Assembly (NCBI GenBank): GCA_964607705.1
Contig: CAZSLI010000003.1
Location: 62,001-126,000 of the forward strand
Direction of reading: 5' to 3'
DNA length: 64,000 nucleotides
Source of the DNA: CAZSLI01 sp964607705
Lineage (GTDB): Bacteria > Actinomycetota > Coriobacteriia > Anaerosomatales > PHET01
Numbering within the stretch: position 1 is the first letter of the stretch; each line of letters opens with the position of its first letter. A program made the translations under genes and the position numbers. The notes below the pieces were generated by a model. The model saw nothing but the letters and a program-made list of their open reading frames with translations, was not told where the DNA came from and did not search any database. Shown piece after piece: positions 17,993-24,688 of this stretch.

Positions 17993-19522
17993 ATGGAGAC
18001 ATCGCAGCAAAGCACACATTCCGGCCCCAAGGCATCAAGTGAACTCGAAACGCTGCTCGAGATCAGCCAGACGCTGGTCTCGAGCTTCGAGATCGACCGC
18101 AACCTCAGGCGGGCGATGCGTAACCTGCACGACCGTCTCGGCCTGAATCGGGGCACGGTCGCGCTCGTCGACCCCGAGACGCGAGAGATCCGCATTGCGG
18201 CGGCTTACGGGCTGACCCGCGTCCAGCTGGCACGCGGGATATACCGTCCGGGCGAGGGTGTCGTCGGTCGAGTGGTCGAGAGCGGACGCGCGATGGTGGT
18301 GCCCACGATCGCGCAGGAGCCGTTGTTCCTGAATCGCACCGCGTCACGCCAGGACAAGGGCGACATCTCGTTCGTCTCGGTGCCGATCACCCTACGGGGC
18401 GAGGTGCTTGGGGCGCTGTCGGCGGACCGCGTGTTCGACGAACACATGCCGCTGGAAGAGGACGTACGGGTGCTCGAGATCGTCGCTTCGATGATCGCGC
18501 ACGCCGTGAGGCTGTACTGGACGTACCGAAGCGAGGTCACTGCCGGAGAGCGTCTTCGGCGACAACTCACCTCACGCTATGCGCTGCCCAACATCATCGG
18601 CGAGTCGGACGCGATGCAAGAGGTGTTCCGGATCGCGACGAAGGTCGCGCCCTCGAGCGCGACGGTTCTCCTCCGAGGCGAGAGCGGTACCGGTAAGGAG
18701 TTGATCGCGCACGCGCTGCACTATCAGGGCCCCAGGCCGAAGGGCCCTTTCGTAGCAGTGAACTGCGCTGCACTACCGGAGAACCTGCTCGAAGCGGAGC
18801 TCTTCGGCTACGAGAAGGGCGCGTTCACGGGTGCGGTCAACTTCAAGCCCGGCCGATTCGAGCTGGCGCGCGGCGGCACCATCTTCCTCGACGAGGTCGG
18901 TGACATCTCCCCTGCACTGCAAGCCAAGCTGCTCCGCGTCTTGCAGGAGCGCACGTTCGAGCGGCTCGGCGGCACCAAGACGCTGACCACGGATGCGCGG
19001 ATCGTCTCGGCGACGAACCGTGACCTCGAGGAGATGTCGCGGGACGGCCAGTTCCGAGAGGACCTGTACTGGCGACTGAACGTGGTCCCGATCTTCCTGC
19101 CGCCCCTTCGGGAGCGTCCCGAGGACATGCCGCTACTGATCGAACACTTCCTCGAGCGCTACAACCGTGCCTCCGGCCACCCGGTGCGCCTTGCGCCCGA
19201 CGCCATGCAGCGCATGCTCGGATATCCGTGGCCCGGCAACATCCGTGAGTTGGAGAACACGATCCAGCGCCTGGTTGTTCTCGCGGACTCTGAGACCATC
19301 CAGGCCAGAGACCTGCCTATGCACCTGCTCATGCACGACATGCCCGACGAAACCAAGGCCATCGGCCTCACCTTGGAAGAGGAGGTCGAGATGCTGGAGC
19401 GTCGCCGAATCGTAGCGGCACTGCGGCTGAACGGGCATGTGCAGGCGAAGGCTGCGCGAGAGCTGGGCATCACGCCGCGGCAGCTCGGCTACAAGATGCA
19501 GAAGTACGAAATCGAAGGCTGA
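17993..19522 (+). CDS. nifA: Nif-specific sigma-54-dependent activator NifA
   Basis: About 509 residues: an N-terminal GAF domain (about 20-175), a central AAA domain with Walker A GESGTGKE, the sigma-54 contact loop GAFTGA, Walker B GGTIFLDEVG and an arginine region FREDLYWRLNVVP, and a C-terminal Fis-type helix-turn-helix ending in AAALRLNGHVQAKAARELG-like sequence. This is the NifA architecture. It activates sigma-54 RNA polymerase from distant enhancers, and two fitting promoters lie in front of nifH and nifB. The start is uncertain: ATGs at 17975 and 17993 and a TTG at 17945 all lack a good ribosome site. It lies convergent to modC. Confidence 0.93.
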   Translation: METSQQSTHSGPKASSELETLLEISQTLVSSFEIDRNLRRAMRNLHDRLGLNRGTVALVDPETREIRIAAAYGLTRVQLARGIYRPGEGVVGRVVESGRAMVVPTIAQEPLFLNRTASRQDKGDISFVSVPITLRGEVLGALSADRVFDEHMPLEEDVRVLEIVASMIAHAVRLYWTYRSEVTAGERLRRQLTSRYALPNIIGESDAMQEVFRIATKVAPSSATVLLRGESGTGKELIAHALHYQGPRPKGPFVAVNCAALPENLLEAELFGYEKGAFTGAVNFKPGRFELARGGTIFLDEVGDISPALQAKLLRVLQERTFERLGGTKTLTTDARIVSATNRDLEEMSRDGQFREDLYWRLNVVPIFLPPLRERPEDMPLLIEHFLERYNRASGHPVRLAPDAMQRMLGYPWPGNIRELENTIQRLVVLADSETIQARDLPMHLLMHDMPDETKAIGLTLEEEVEMLERRRIVAALRLNGHVQAKAARELGITPRQLGYKMQKYEIEG

Positions 19523-19531
19523 CACGCTCGA

Positions 19532-19561
19532 AGGGCCGGCGCGCCCGCCGACACCGGCCCT
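19532..19561. terminator. Bidirectional terminator hairpin between nifA and modC
   Basis: Inverted repeat AGGGCCGG/CCGGCCCT (19532-19539 with 19554-19561) in the 77-base gap between the convergent nifA and modC stops. It has no U-tract, so termination efficiency is uncertain, but the position suits a shared terminator. Confidence 0.55.
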
Positions 19562-19599
19562 GAGAAGTTCGCGAGCTAGTCTATTGCCAGCGTAGTCGG

Positions 19600-20400
19600 T
19601 TAAGCGCTGAGAGCTGCCTCGTCGGCCATGTCTTCCCTCACGACAGTCAGTTTCCGGCGCCGCCGGTCGTACACCGACGGCGGAAGTTCCATGCTTCGAA
19701 CGAGTCGGCGTATCTCCGGAGTGGCGGGGTTCGCATGTACCTCCGCCGGTGGTGCCACCTGGGTGACGCCGGTCCCCGAGTACACGACGAGCGTGTCCGC
19801 GAGGTACATCGCCTCGTAGAGGTCGTGCGTGACCATGACTACCGGGATGCCGTACCTCTCCTGGGCGGCCTGCAGGACTTCTCGCATCTCAGCGCGAACC
19901 GGCAGGTCGAGCGCCGAGAATGGCTCGTCCAAGAGCAACAGCTCGGGCTGCGCCGCGAGCGCTCGCGCAAGAGCGACCCGCTGGCGTTGACCGCCGGACA
20001 GTTCGTGCGGCCTCCGCTCCGCCAGCATGGCGACCCCGAGCTCCTCGAGGATCGAGCGTGCCCTTTCTCTCCGCTCAGAGCGCGGCACACCCGGAAGTGC
20101 GTACTCCACGTTGCCGGCCGCAGTCATGTGCGGGAACAGGAGTGCGCCCTGGGAGACATAGCCGAATCGCCGCAGCTGCGGCGGCACGAACACGCCCGCC
20201 CGTGAATCGACGAGTACGCGCTCCCCGAGGGCGACGCGGCCCACATCGGGGCGGACCGTCCCCGTGAGCATCGAGAGCGTAAGCGACTTGCCCGCCCCCG
20301 AGTAACCGAACAAAACCGTGAAGCCGGCGTCCGCGCGCCACGCGGTGTCGAGTTCGAAGCTGCCCAGCGATTTGACCAGGCGCACATCGAGGACGCTCAT
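19600..20400 (-). CDS. modC: Molybdate ABC transporter ATP-binding protein
   Basis: A 266-residue ATPase with Walker A FGYSGAGKS, signature LSGGQRQRVALARAL and Walker B LLLDEPFSALD. The Y-S-G-A-G-K-S form of the P-loop is common in ModC/CysA-like proteins. It lacks the C-terminal molybdate-binding (TOBE) domain of classical ModC, which adds about 100 residues. Its ATG overlaps modB by four bases, and modA-modB-modC follow nifB on one strand, so molybdate uptake is likely induced together with nitrogenase. Confidence 0.92.
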   Translation of the reverse strand: MSVLDVRLVKSLGSFELDTAWRADAGFTVLFGYSGAGKSLTLSMLTGTVRPDVGRVALGERVLVDSRAGVFVPPQLRRFGYVSQGALLFPHMTAAGNVEYALPGVPRSERRERARSILEELGVAMLAERRPHELSGGQRQRVALARALAAQPELLLLDEPFSALDLPVRAEMREVLQAAQERYGIPVVMVTHDLYEAMYLADTLVVYSGTGVTQVAPPAEVHANPATPEIRRLVRSMELPPSVYDRRRRKLTVVREDMADEAALSA

Positions 20401-21077
20401 GTCGCTACCACCTTCGACAATCGACCGGCTGCAAGAAGAAATGCCGCTGAGATGGCGGTGAACACGGCGACCATGACCGTCGCCGAACGCCAGTCGCCGA
20501 ACACGACCGCGTTGTACACCTCGAGCGGCATTGTGTTGGTACGGCCTGGGATGTTGCCGGCGACCATGATCGTGGCGCCGAACTCGCCGAGCGACCGCGC
20601 GAACGACAGGACCAGCCCGGCGAGCACGCCGCGAGCTGCGAGTGGGAGCACGACGCGCAGCGCCGTCGAGAACTCGCTCCGGCCGAGCGTGTAACTCGTC
20701 TCCACCAGCGCGCCATCCACCGACTCGAAGGCGGCCCGAGCGGTGCGCACCGTGAACGGCAGCGACACAGCGAACGACGCGAGCACCGCCGCTACCCACG
20801 TGAACGTCACCTGCGGAGCCGGCATGCCGAGCGTCTCGGCGGCCCGGCCGAGCACGCCGTGACGACCGATCGCGAGAAGCAGGTAGTAGCCGGTGACGAT
20901 CGGAGGTAGCACGAGCGGCAAGGTCACGACGACGTCGAGCAGGGCCTTGCCGCGGAACTCCCGCGTCGCGAGCAGGTAGGCGAGCGGCAACCCGACCGCG
21001 GCCACAAGCACGGTAGCGGCGGTCGCCACCTGCAACGAGAGTCGCAGCGGGAAGAGCATGTCGCCAAACGTCGTCAT
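20397..21077 (-). CDS. modB: Molybdate ABC transporter permease
   Basis: A 226-residue permease of the ModB family with about five helices. LPLVLPPIVTGYYLLLAIGR and the cytoplasmic loop ARSLGEFGATIMVAGNIPGR (EAA-type, with the GEFGAT core typical of ModB) are diagnostic. The ATG at 21077 overlaps the modA stop by three bases. It forms the inner-membrane channel for molybdate. Confidence 0.95.
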   Translation of the reverse strand: MTTFGDMLFPLRLSLQVATAATVLVAAVGLPLAYLLATREFRGKALLDVVVTLPLVLPPIVTGYYLLLAIGRHGVLGRAAETLGMPAPQVTFTWVAAVLASFAVSLPFTVRTARAAFESVDGALVETSYTLGRSEFSTALRVVLPLAARGVLAGLVLSFARSLGEFGATIMVAGNIPGRTNTMPLEVYNAVVFGDWRSATVMVAVFTAISAAFLLAAGRLSKVVAT

Positions 21078-22050
21078 TTGGCCGGTGCCGGGAGGAAGCC
21101 GGCGGCAACGAGCTTCGTCTGAACGGACGGGGTGCCAAGCCATGCCACGAACGCCTTGGCCGCCACAGCTTGCTCGGTGTGTCGCAGCGGCGCTGCCACG
21201 TACCTCACCGCCTTGATCTCGCCTCTAGGGACCGTATACACGACCTCGACGTCGGGGGTGCCCTTCGCCTCGCTCGCGAACCCGATGCCTGCATCAACCT
21301 CACCGCGCGACACGTAGTCGAGCGTCTGAGCGGCGTTCTCGGCGAACANNNNNNNNNNNNNNNNNNNNNNNNNNNNNNNNNNNNNNNNNNNNNNNNNNNN
21401 NNNNNNNNNNNNNNNNNNNNNNNNNNNNNNNNNNNNNNNNNNNNNNNNTCAACCTCACCGCGCGACACGTAGTCGAGCGTCTGAGCGGCGTTCTCGGCGA
21501 ACACGAACTTGGACTGCAGGGCATCCCAGGTGCCCAGCCCAGTAAGCCATTCCTTGGCCTTCGTGCCGTGCGGGGCGGTGTCGGGGTTGCCGGTCGTAAG
21601 GCGCGTGGCCTTTGAGAGCGCATCCGGGCCGGTGATCCCCGCGGGATTGCCCCTGGGGACGAAGATCACTAGGTCGTTGCCGGCGATGGTCGAAGTGCTC
21701 TCCACCGCGACGAACCCCTCGGCCGTGAGGGAATCCACTTGGCTCGCACTCGCCGAGACGAACACATCGGCCGGGGCGCCGCCTTCGATCTGCTTGTACA
21801 GCTGCCCGGACGCGCCGAAGTTGAACACGAGTCTCACAGAGTTCTCGCGCTCGAATTCCGGGCCGATCTCCTCGAACACCTTCTTCAGAGAGGTTGCCGC
21901 CGAGACGTTCAGTTCCACCGACGGCGCGGCGTCCTCAGCGGAACGTGCGGACGCTTGGTCCCGCCCGCCGGGTGCGGAGCATCCGGACGCGACGATCGAC
22001 GCGACCAGCGTTGCGAGTGCGATCAGGATGAGCATCACGCGGCGTCTCAT
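21074..22050 (-). CDS. modA: Molybdate-binding lipoprotein ModA (interrupted by an assembly gap)
   Basis: The N-terminal part (22050 down to 21449) has a lipoprotein signal ending VASGCSAPG and the ModA start ELNVSAATSLKKVFEEIGPE, GASGQLYKQIEGGAPADVFV. The C-terminal part (below 21349) has DAGIGFASEAKGTPDV and PSVQTKLVAAGFLPAP. Removing the 100 N plus one 55-base duplicate gives an uninterrupted frame of 822 bases (273 residues), the normal size of ModA, so the gene is intact. The ATG at 22050 follows aagggga, 13 bases after nifB. It binds molybdate outside the membrane for ModBC. Confidence 0.93.
21349..21448. other. Assembly gap (100 N) inside modA with 55-bp duplicated flanks
   Basis: Bases 21294-21348 recur exactly at 21449-21503. 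Collapsing the overlap restores the modA frame, so nothing is missing. Confidence 0.93.
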
Positions 22051-22063
22051 GTCCGGTCCCCTT

Positions 22064-22969
22064 CTAGAGGATGGCGGCTTCGTACTCATCACCCAGGCGG
22101 GCGAGAAGCGTCTCTGTCTCCGTGTCGGTGTCGTCGCCGATGAGCCCGCAGGCGTCGGCCCGACACTGCTTGCAGTGGCTCATCTGTGACAGGTACTCCG
22201 AGCATGCCGCGCGTGCGGAGTGGATCTCGGCGGGCGAAGGCGCTGTGGCGCGTGCGAATCTGTTCTGAGGGATCAGGGGCAGGATGTTGTGGAGGTGCGC
22301 CCCGTACTCTGCGGCCAGGTGGGCGACCGCTGGCAGCTCCAGGTCGTTCACTCCCGGGATGAGCACCGAGTTCACCTTGACCACGAGACCCGCCTCGACG
22401 GCCTTGGCCAGACCCTCCCACTGCCTGTCGAGCAGGTGGGCGCCGGCCTCCTCGCCGCGCAGCCGTTCGCCGGCGGGACCGGTGACCCACAGGTACACCT
22501 CGCCGGCCGTCTCCGGCATCACCGCGTTGATGGTGACCGTGAGCGAGCGAACGCCAACAGCCACCAGGTCGCTCAGGCGCTCGGGCAGCGCGAGGCCGTT
22601 GGTCGACACGCAGCCGATGACGTGCGGATAGCGCCGGCGCACCAGATCGAGCGCCTCGAAGGTGGCCTCGTTGGCGAGCGGGTCGCCAGGGCCGGCGATG
22701 CCGATCGCTGCGATGCCGCCGGTCCGTTCGACCACGGCCTCCACGCGATCCACGGCCTCCTCGGCGGTGAGTACCACGCTGGCGACCCCTGGCCGGGACT
22801 CGTTCACGCAGTCGTACTTGCGGACGCAGTAGCCGCACTGGAGGTTGCAGTCGGGAGCGACTGGCAGGTGCATACGACCGGAATGCTGGTGAGCGGCTTC
22901 CGAGAAGCACGGATGATTCGACATCACGAGGCGCTCGTTCGAACGTGCGCTGCAGCTTGTATGGGGCAT
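22064..22969 (-). CDS. nifB: Nitrogenase cofactor biosynthesis protein NifB (radical SAM)
   Basis: A 301-residue radical SAM protein: HPCFSE (19-24), cluster motif CNLQCGYC (Cys41, Cys45, Cys48), KYDCVNESRPGV (50-61) and a Cys-rich tail MSHCKQCRADACGLIGDD. It converts [4Fe-4S] pairs plus SAM-derived carbide into NifB-co, the 8Fe-9S-C precursor of FeMo-cofactor. It is the short form without a C-terminal NifX domain. The ATG at 22969 was chosen because gggagg precedes it by eight bases; the next ATG (22924) has no ribosome site. It has its own sigma-54 promoter about 40 bases upstream and is followed after 13 bases by modABC. Confidence 0.97.
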   Translation of the reverse strand: MPHTSCSARSNERLVMSNHPCFSEAAHQHSGRMHLPVAPDCNLQCGYCVRKYDCVNESRPGVASVVLTAEEAVDRVEAVVERTGGIAAIGIAGPGDPLANEATFEALDLVRRRYPHVIGCVSTNGLALPERLSDLVAVGVRSLTVTINAVMPETAGEVYLWVTGPAGERLRGEEAGAHLLDRQWEGLAKAVEAGLVVKVNSVLIPGVNDLELPAVAHLAAEYGAHLHNILPLIPQNRFARATAPSPAEIHSARAACSEYLSQMSHCKQCRADACGLIGDDTDTETETLLARLGDEYEAAIL

Positions 22970-23010
22970 TGCTGGTCGCCTCCCGGAATAGGTGATGCCG
23001 AAGGGTAATC

Positions 23011-23025
23011 GCACCCCGCGTGCCA
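23011..23025 (-). promoter_or_regulatory. Sigma-54 (-24/-12) promoter of nifB-modABC
   Basis: Read on the minus strand the element is TGGCACGCGGGGTGC, with the invariant GG and GC exactly ten bases apart, matching the sigma-54 consensus TGGCAC-N5-TTGC well at -24 and acceptably at -12. Predicted transcription starts near 23000, about 30 bases before the nifB ATG. Confidence 0.8.
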
Positions 23026-23056
23026 AACTTGTAACCCCGCCTACCTGCGGAAATGC

Positions 23057-23088
23057 CGAAAGCGTCGCCCAAGGGGACGACGCTTTCG
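23057..23088 (-). terminator. Terminator-like hairpin at the end of the nif operon
   Basis: Perfect 11-bp inverted repeat (23057-23067 with 23078-23088, 10-nt loop), followed on the minus strand by GCATTTCC. It lies after the ferredoxin gene and before the nifB promoter, so it should stop nifH-operon transcripts. Confidence 0.7.
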
Positions 23089-23097
23089 AACCGAGTA

Positions 23098-23111
23098 CGA
23101 CAATAATGTCG
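23098..23111. promoter_or_regulatory. Putative NifA upstream activator site for nifB
   Basis: A perfect palindrome CGACA-ATAA-TGTCG, containing ACA-N4-TGT. Its centre is 81 bp from the GG of the nifB -24 element, and a near copy sits at the same distance from the nifH -24 element. It differs from the classical TGT-N10-ACA site. Assignment to NifA is inference from the pairing with sigma-54 elements. Confidence 0.6.
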
Positions 23112-23134
23112 CGACCGGCGGTGTGGGCTGTCCG

Positions 23135-23407
23135 CTACGCCGCCACGAACGTATGCGCCTTCTTCGCACACGCGCGAGCACATGCCTCGCAGCCGATGCA
23201 CGCGCCGGCGTCCGCGATCCCCATCACCATGGCGGCGCAGTCCTCATCGTCGTCATCATCGTCGTCGACGGGCTTTTCGATCGGCGCCATCACGCCCTGA
23301 CCGCATGCTTTGTAGCACCGCCCACATCCGATGCAGGCATCGAGATCGATGGCGTCCAGGAAGCGTGGCACCCAGGAGCGACCGTCTCGGGTGAGCGACT
23401 CGCCCAT
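23135..23407 (-). CDS. Nif-specific 2x[4Fe-4S] ferredoxin (ferredoxin III/FdxB type)
   Basis: A 90-residue ferredoxin from the ATG at 23407, two bases after nifI2. The first cluster motif is CIGCGRCYKACGQGV and the second is CIGCEACARACAKKAHT, separated by a very acidic insert (VDDDDDDDEDC). The long acidic spacing and the Ala/Gly-Lys replacement of the usual Cys-Pro in the second motif match the nif-specific ferredoxin III family, thought to donate electrons to nitrogenase or to cofactor synthesis. It is the last gene of the nifH operon and is followed by a terminator. Confidence 0.9.
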   Translation of the reverse strand: MGESLTRDGRSWVPRFLDAIDLDACIGCGRCYKACGQGVMAPIEKPVDDDDDDDEDCAAMVMGIADAGACIGCEACARACAKKAHTFVAA

Positions 23408-23409
23408 CG

Positions 23410-23835
23410 CTAGCACACCGCCGCTTCGTCGCACTCGCCGGTACGGATGCGACCGGCTCCGTCGAGCGGACACACGAACACCTTGCCGTCGCCCGGCTGG
23501 CCGGTTCTATTCGCCTCGATTATGGCTGCCACCACGGCGTCGACCGCCTCGTCGGGCACCATCATGGTCAGCATCCGCTTGGGCACGTAGAGCGCCACCT
23601 TCGGAAGCGTGTGCTCGAGCGCGTACTCCGACGGCGTCGACTTCAGCTTGACGTGCAGTGAGTTGCACACGGCACCGTCCTGATCCATGTCGGCAAGCGT
23701 GCACGCCACGTCGCCCTTCTGCTTGCCGCGCCCCTCGACCGACTGGATCGACACCGACGGATACCCCACGTCGACAAGGGCCTTCTTCGTCTCCGGAAGC
23801 TTGTCGCGCCGGATGATCGCGCAGATCTCCTTCAT
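23410..23835 (-). CDS. nifI2: NifI2, PII-family regulator of nitrogenase activity
   Basis: A 141-residue PII-like protein. EGRGKQKGD is the T-loop base, then a T-loop longer than in GlnB (to VKLKSTPSEYALEHTLPKVA), VPKRMLTMMVPDEAVDAVV and the C-terminal GKVFVCPLDGAGRIRTGE. The longer T-loop and sequence mark it as the NifI2 member. In methanogens and clostridia NifI1 and NifI2 form a complex that binds dinitrogenase and blocks it when ammonium is available, relieved by 2-oxoglutarate and ATP. There is a short Cys-containing tail (CDEAAVC). Here the pair lies downstream of nifX. Confidence 0.93.
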   Translation of the reverse strand: MKEICAIIRRDKLPETKKALVDVGYPSVSIQSVEGRGKQKGDVACTLADMDQDGAVCNSLHVKLKSTPSEYALEHTLPKVALYVPKRMLTMMVPDEAVDAVVAAIIEANRTGQPGDGKVFVCPLDGAGRIRTGECDEAAVC

Positions 23836-23854
23836 TGCCCGGTCTCCTTTGTGA

Positions 23855-24172
23855 CTAGAGGCCGGCTTCGCCGGTACGGATGGTGTAGGCGTCCTCGACC
23901 GGCGAGACGAAGATCTTTCCGTCGCCGATGAACCCGGTGCGGGCCTTGTCCTCGATGAGCTCGACCACCGGAGTGGTGTCGGCGTCCTCGACGACCATCA
24001 TGAGCAGGGTCTTGGGGAGCTCGTCGTAGTAGATCGGCCCGACCTGCAGGCCCTTTTGCTTGCCGCGCCCGAAGACCGGCATCTTGGTGAGCGAGCCGAA
24101 GCCGGCGCCCTCAAGTGCGAGGACGACCTCCTGCTCCTTCTCGGGCCTGATGAACGCGCGAACCATCTTCAT
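23855..24172 (-). CDS. nifI1: NifI1, PII-family regulator of nitrogenase activity
   Basis: A 105-residue PII-like protein: MKMVRAFIRPEKEQEVVLAL, FGRGKQKGLQVGPIYYDELP (T-loop), KTLLMMVVEDADT and GDGKIFVSPVEDAYTIRTGE. It fits NifI1 rather than GlnB, which has a uridylylated Tyr51 region of different sequence. With NifI2 (19 bases downstream) it forms the nitrogenase switch-off complex. In most genomes this pair sits between nifH and nifD, but here it follows nifX. Confidence 0.94.
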   Translation of the reverse strand: MKMVRAFIRPEKEQEVVLALEGAGFGSLTKMPVFGRGKQKGLQVGPIYYDELPKTLLMMVVEDADTTPVVELIEDKARTGFIGDGKIFVSPVEDAYTIRTGEAGL

Positions 24173-24223
24173 AGCTGGGATTCCTTCCTGTTGGGACGAC
24201 CTACTGGGATGACGAGCCGGCGA

Positions 24224-24688
24224 CTAGCAGCAACCGCCGGAACCGCACGAGCAGCCGGTGCCGGACGGGCCTGGAACATCGGGAGCGGACTGTTCCTCGG
24301 CGAGCGCCTTGCGCATCCATGGCGCGGGACGCGTGCGCATGGTCTCGACGAGCTTCTCGGCGAGGTGATCGATCGTGGTGGTCGGCTCGACCTTGAGCGG
24401 CATGATGCCCCGGCGGACGAGCTTGGCCGCCGAAGGCCCGCCGATCTCGGTGAAGTACACGATCCGGACGTCGCCGAGCTTCTCGATCTTGGCGGCGACC
24501 GCGTCGTCGTGTAGGGCGCCCATGCCCCGAGTGGTCACGACCTCGACGTCGAGGTCGCCTTCAGCGACGTGCCGGAGCTCGATGAAGCGGGCCTCGTCGG
24601 GAGTGACGTCGTAGATGGCGAAGGCGCCGGCGCGGCCGAAGTGCTCGTCGACCGTGGTGCCGCGCGTCGTAGCGAAGGCTACCTTCAT
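24224..24688 (-). CDS. nifX: NifX/NafY-family FeMo-cofactor carrier
   Basis: A 154-residue protein of the dinitrogenase iron-molybdenum cofactor-binding family: MKVAFATTRGTTVDEHFGRA, FAIYDVTPDEARFIELR and the conserved VRIVYFTEIGGPSAAKLVRR. It probably binds NifB-co or FeMo-cofactor precursors in transit to NifEN and apo-dinitrogenase. The C-terminus carries an unusual Gly/Cys tail, GTGCSCGSGGCC, a possible metal-binding extension. Its ATG overlaps the nifEN stop by four bases. Confidence 0.92.
   Translation of the reverse strand: MKVAFATTRGTTVDEHFGRAGAFAIYDVTPDEARFIELRHVAEGDLDVEVVTTRGMGALHDDAVAAKIEKLGDVRIVYFTEIGGPSAAKLVRRGIMPLKVEPTTTIDHLAEKLVETMRTRPAPWMRKALAEEQSAPDVPGPSGTGCSCGSGGCC

Noticed and set aside
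21074..22050. modA appearing as two broken fragments
   Set aside because: The break coincides with 100 N and an exact 55-base flank duplication; collapsing it gives a normal 273-residue ModA.
23060..23130. Classical TGT-N10-ACA NifA site before nifB
   Set aside because: No copy with the right spacing was found on either strand; the conserved ACA-N4-TGT palindrome is the better candidate.
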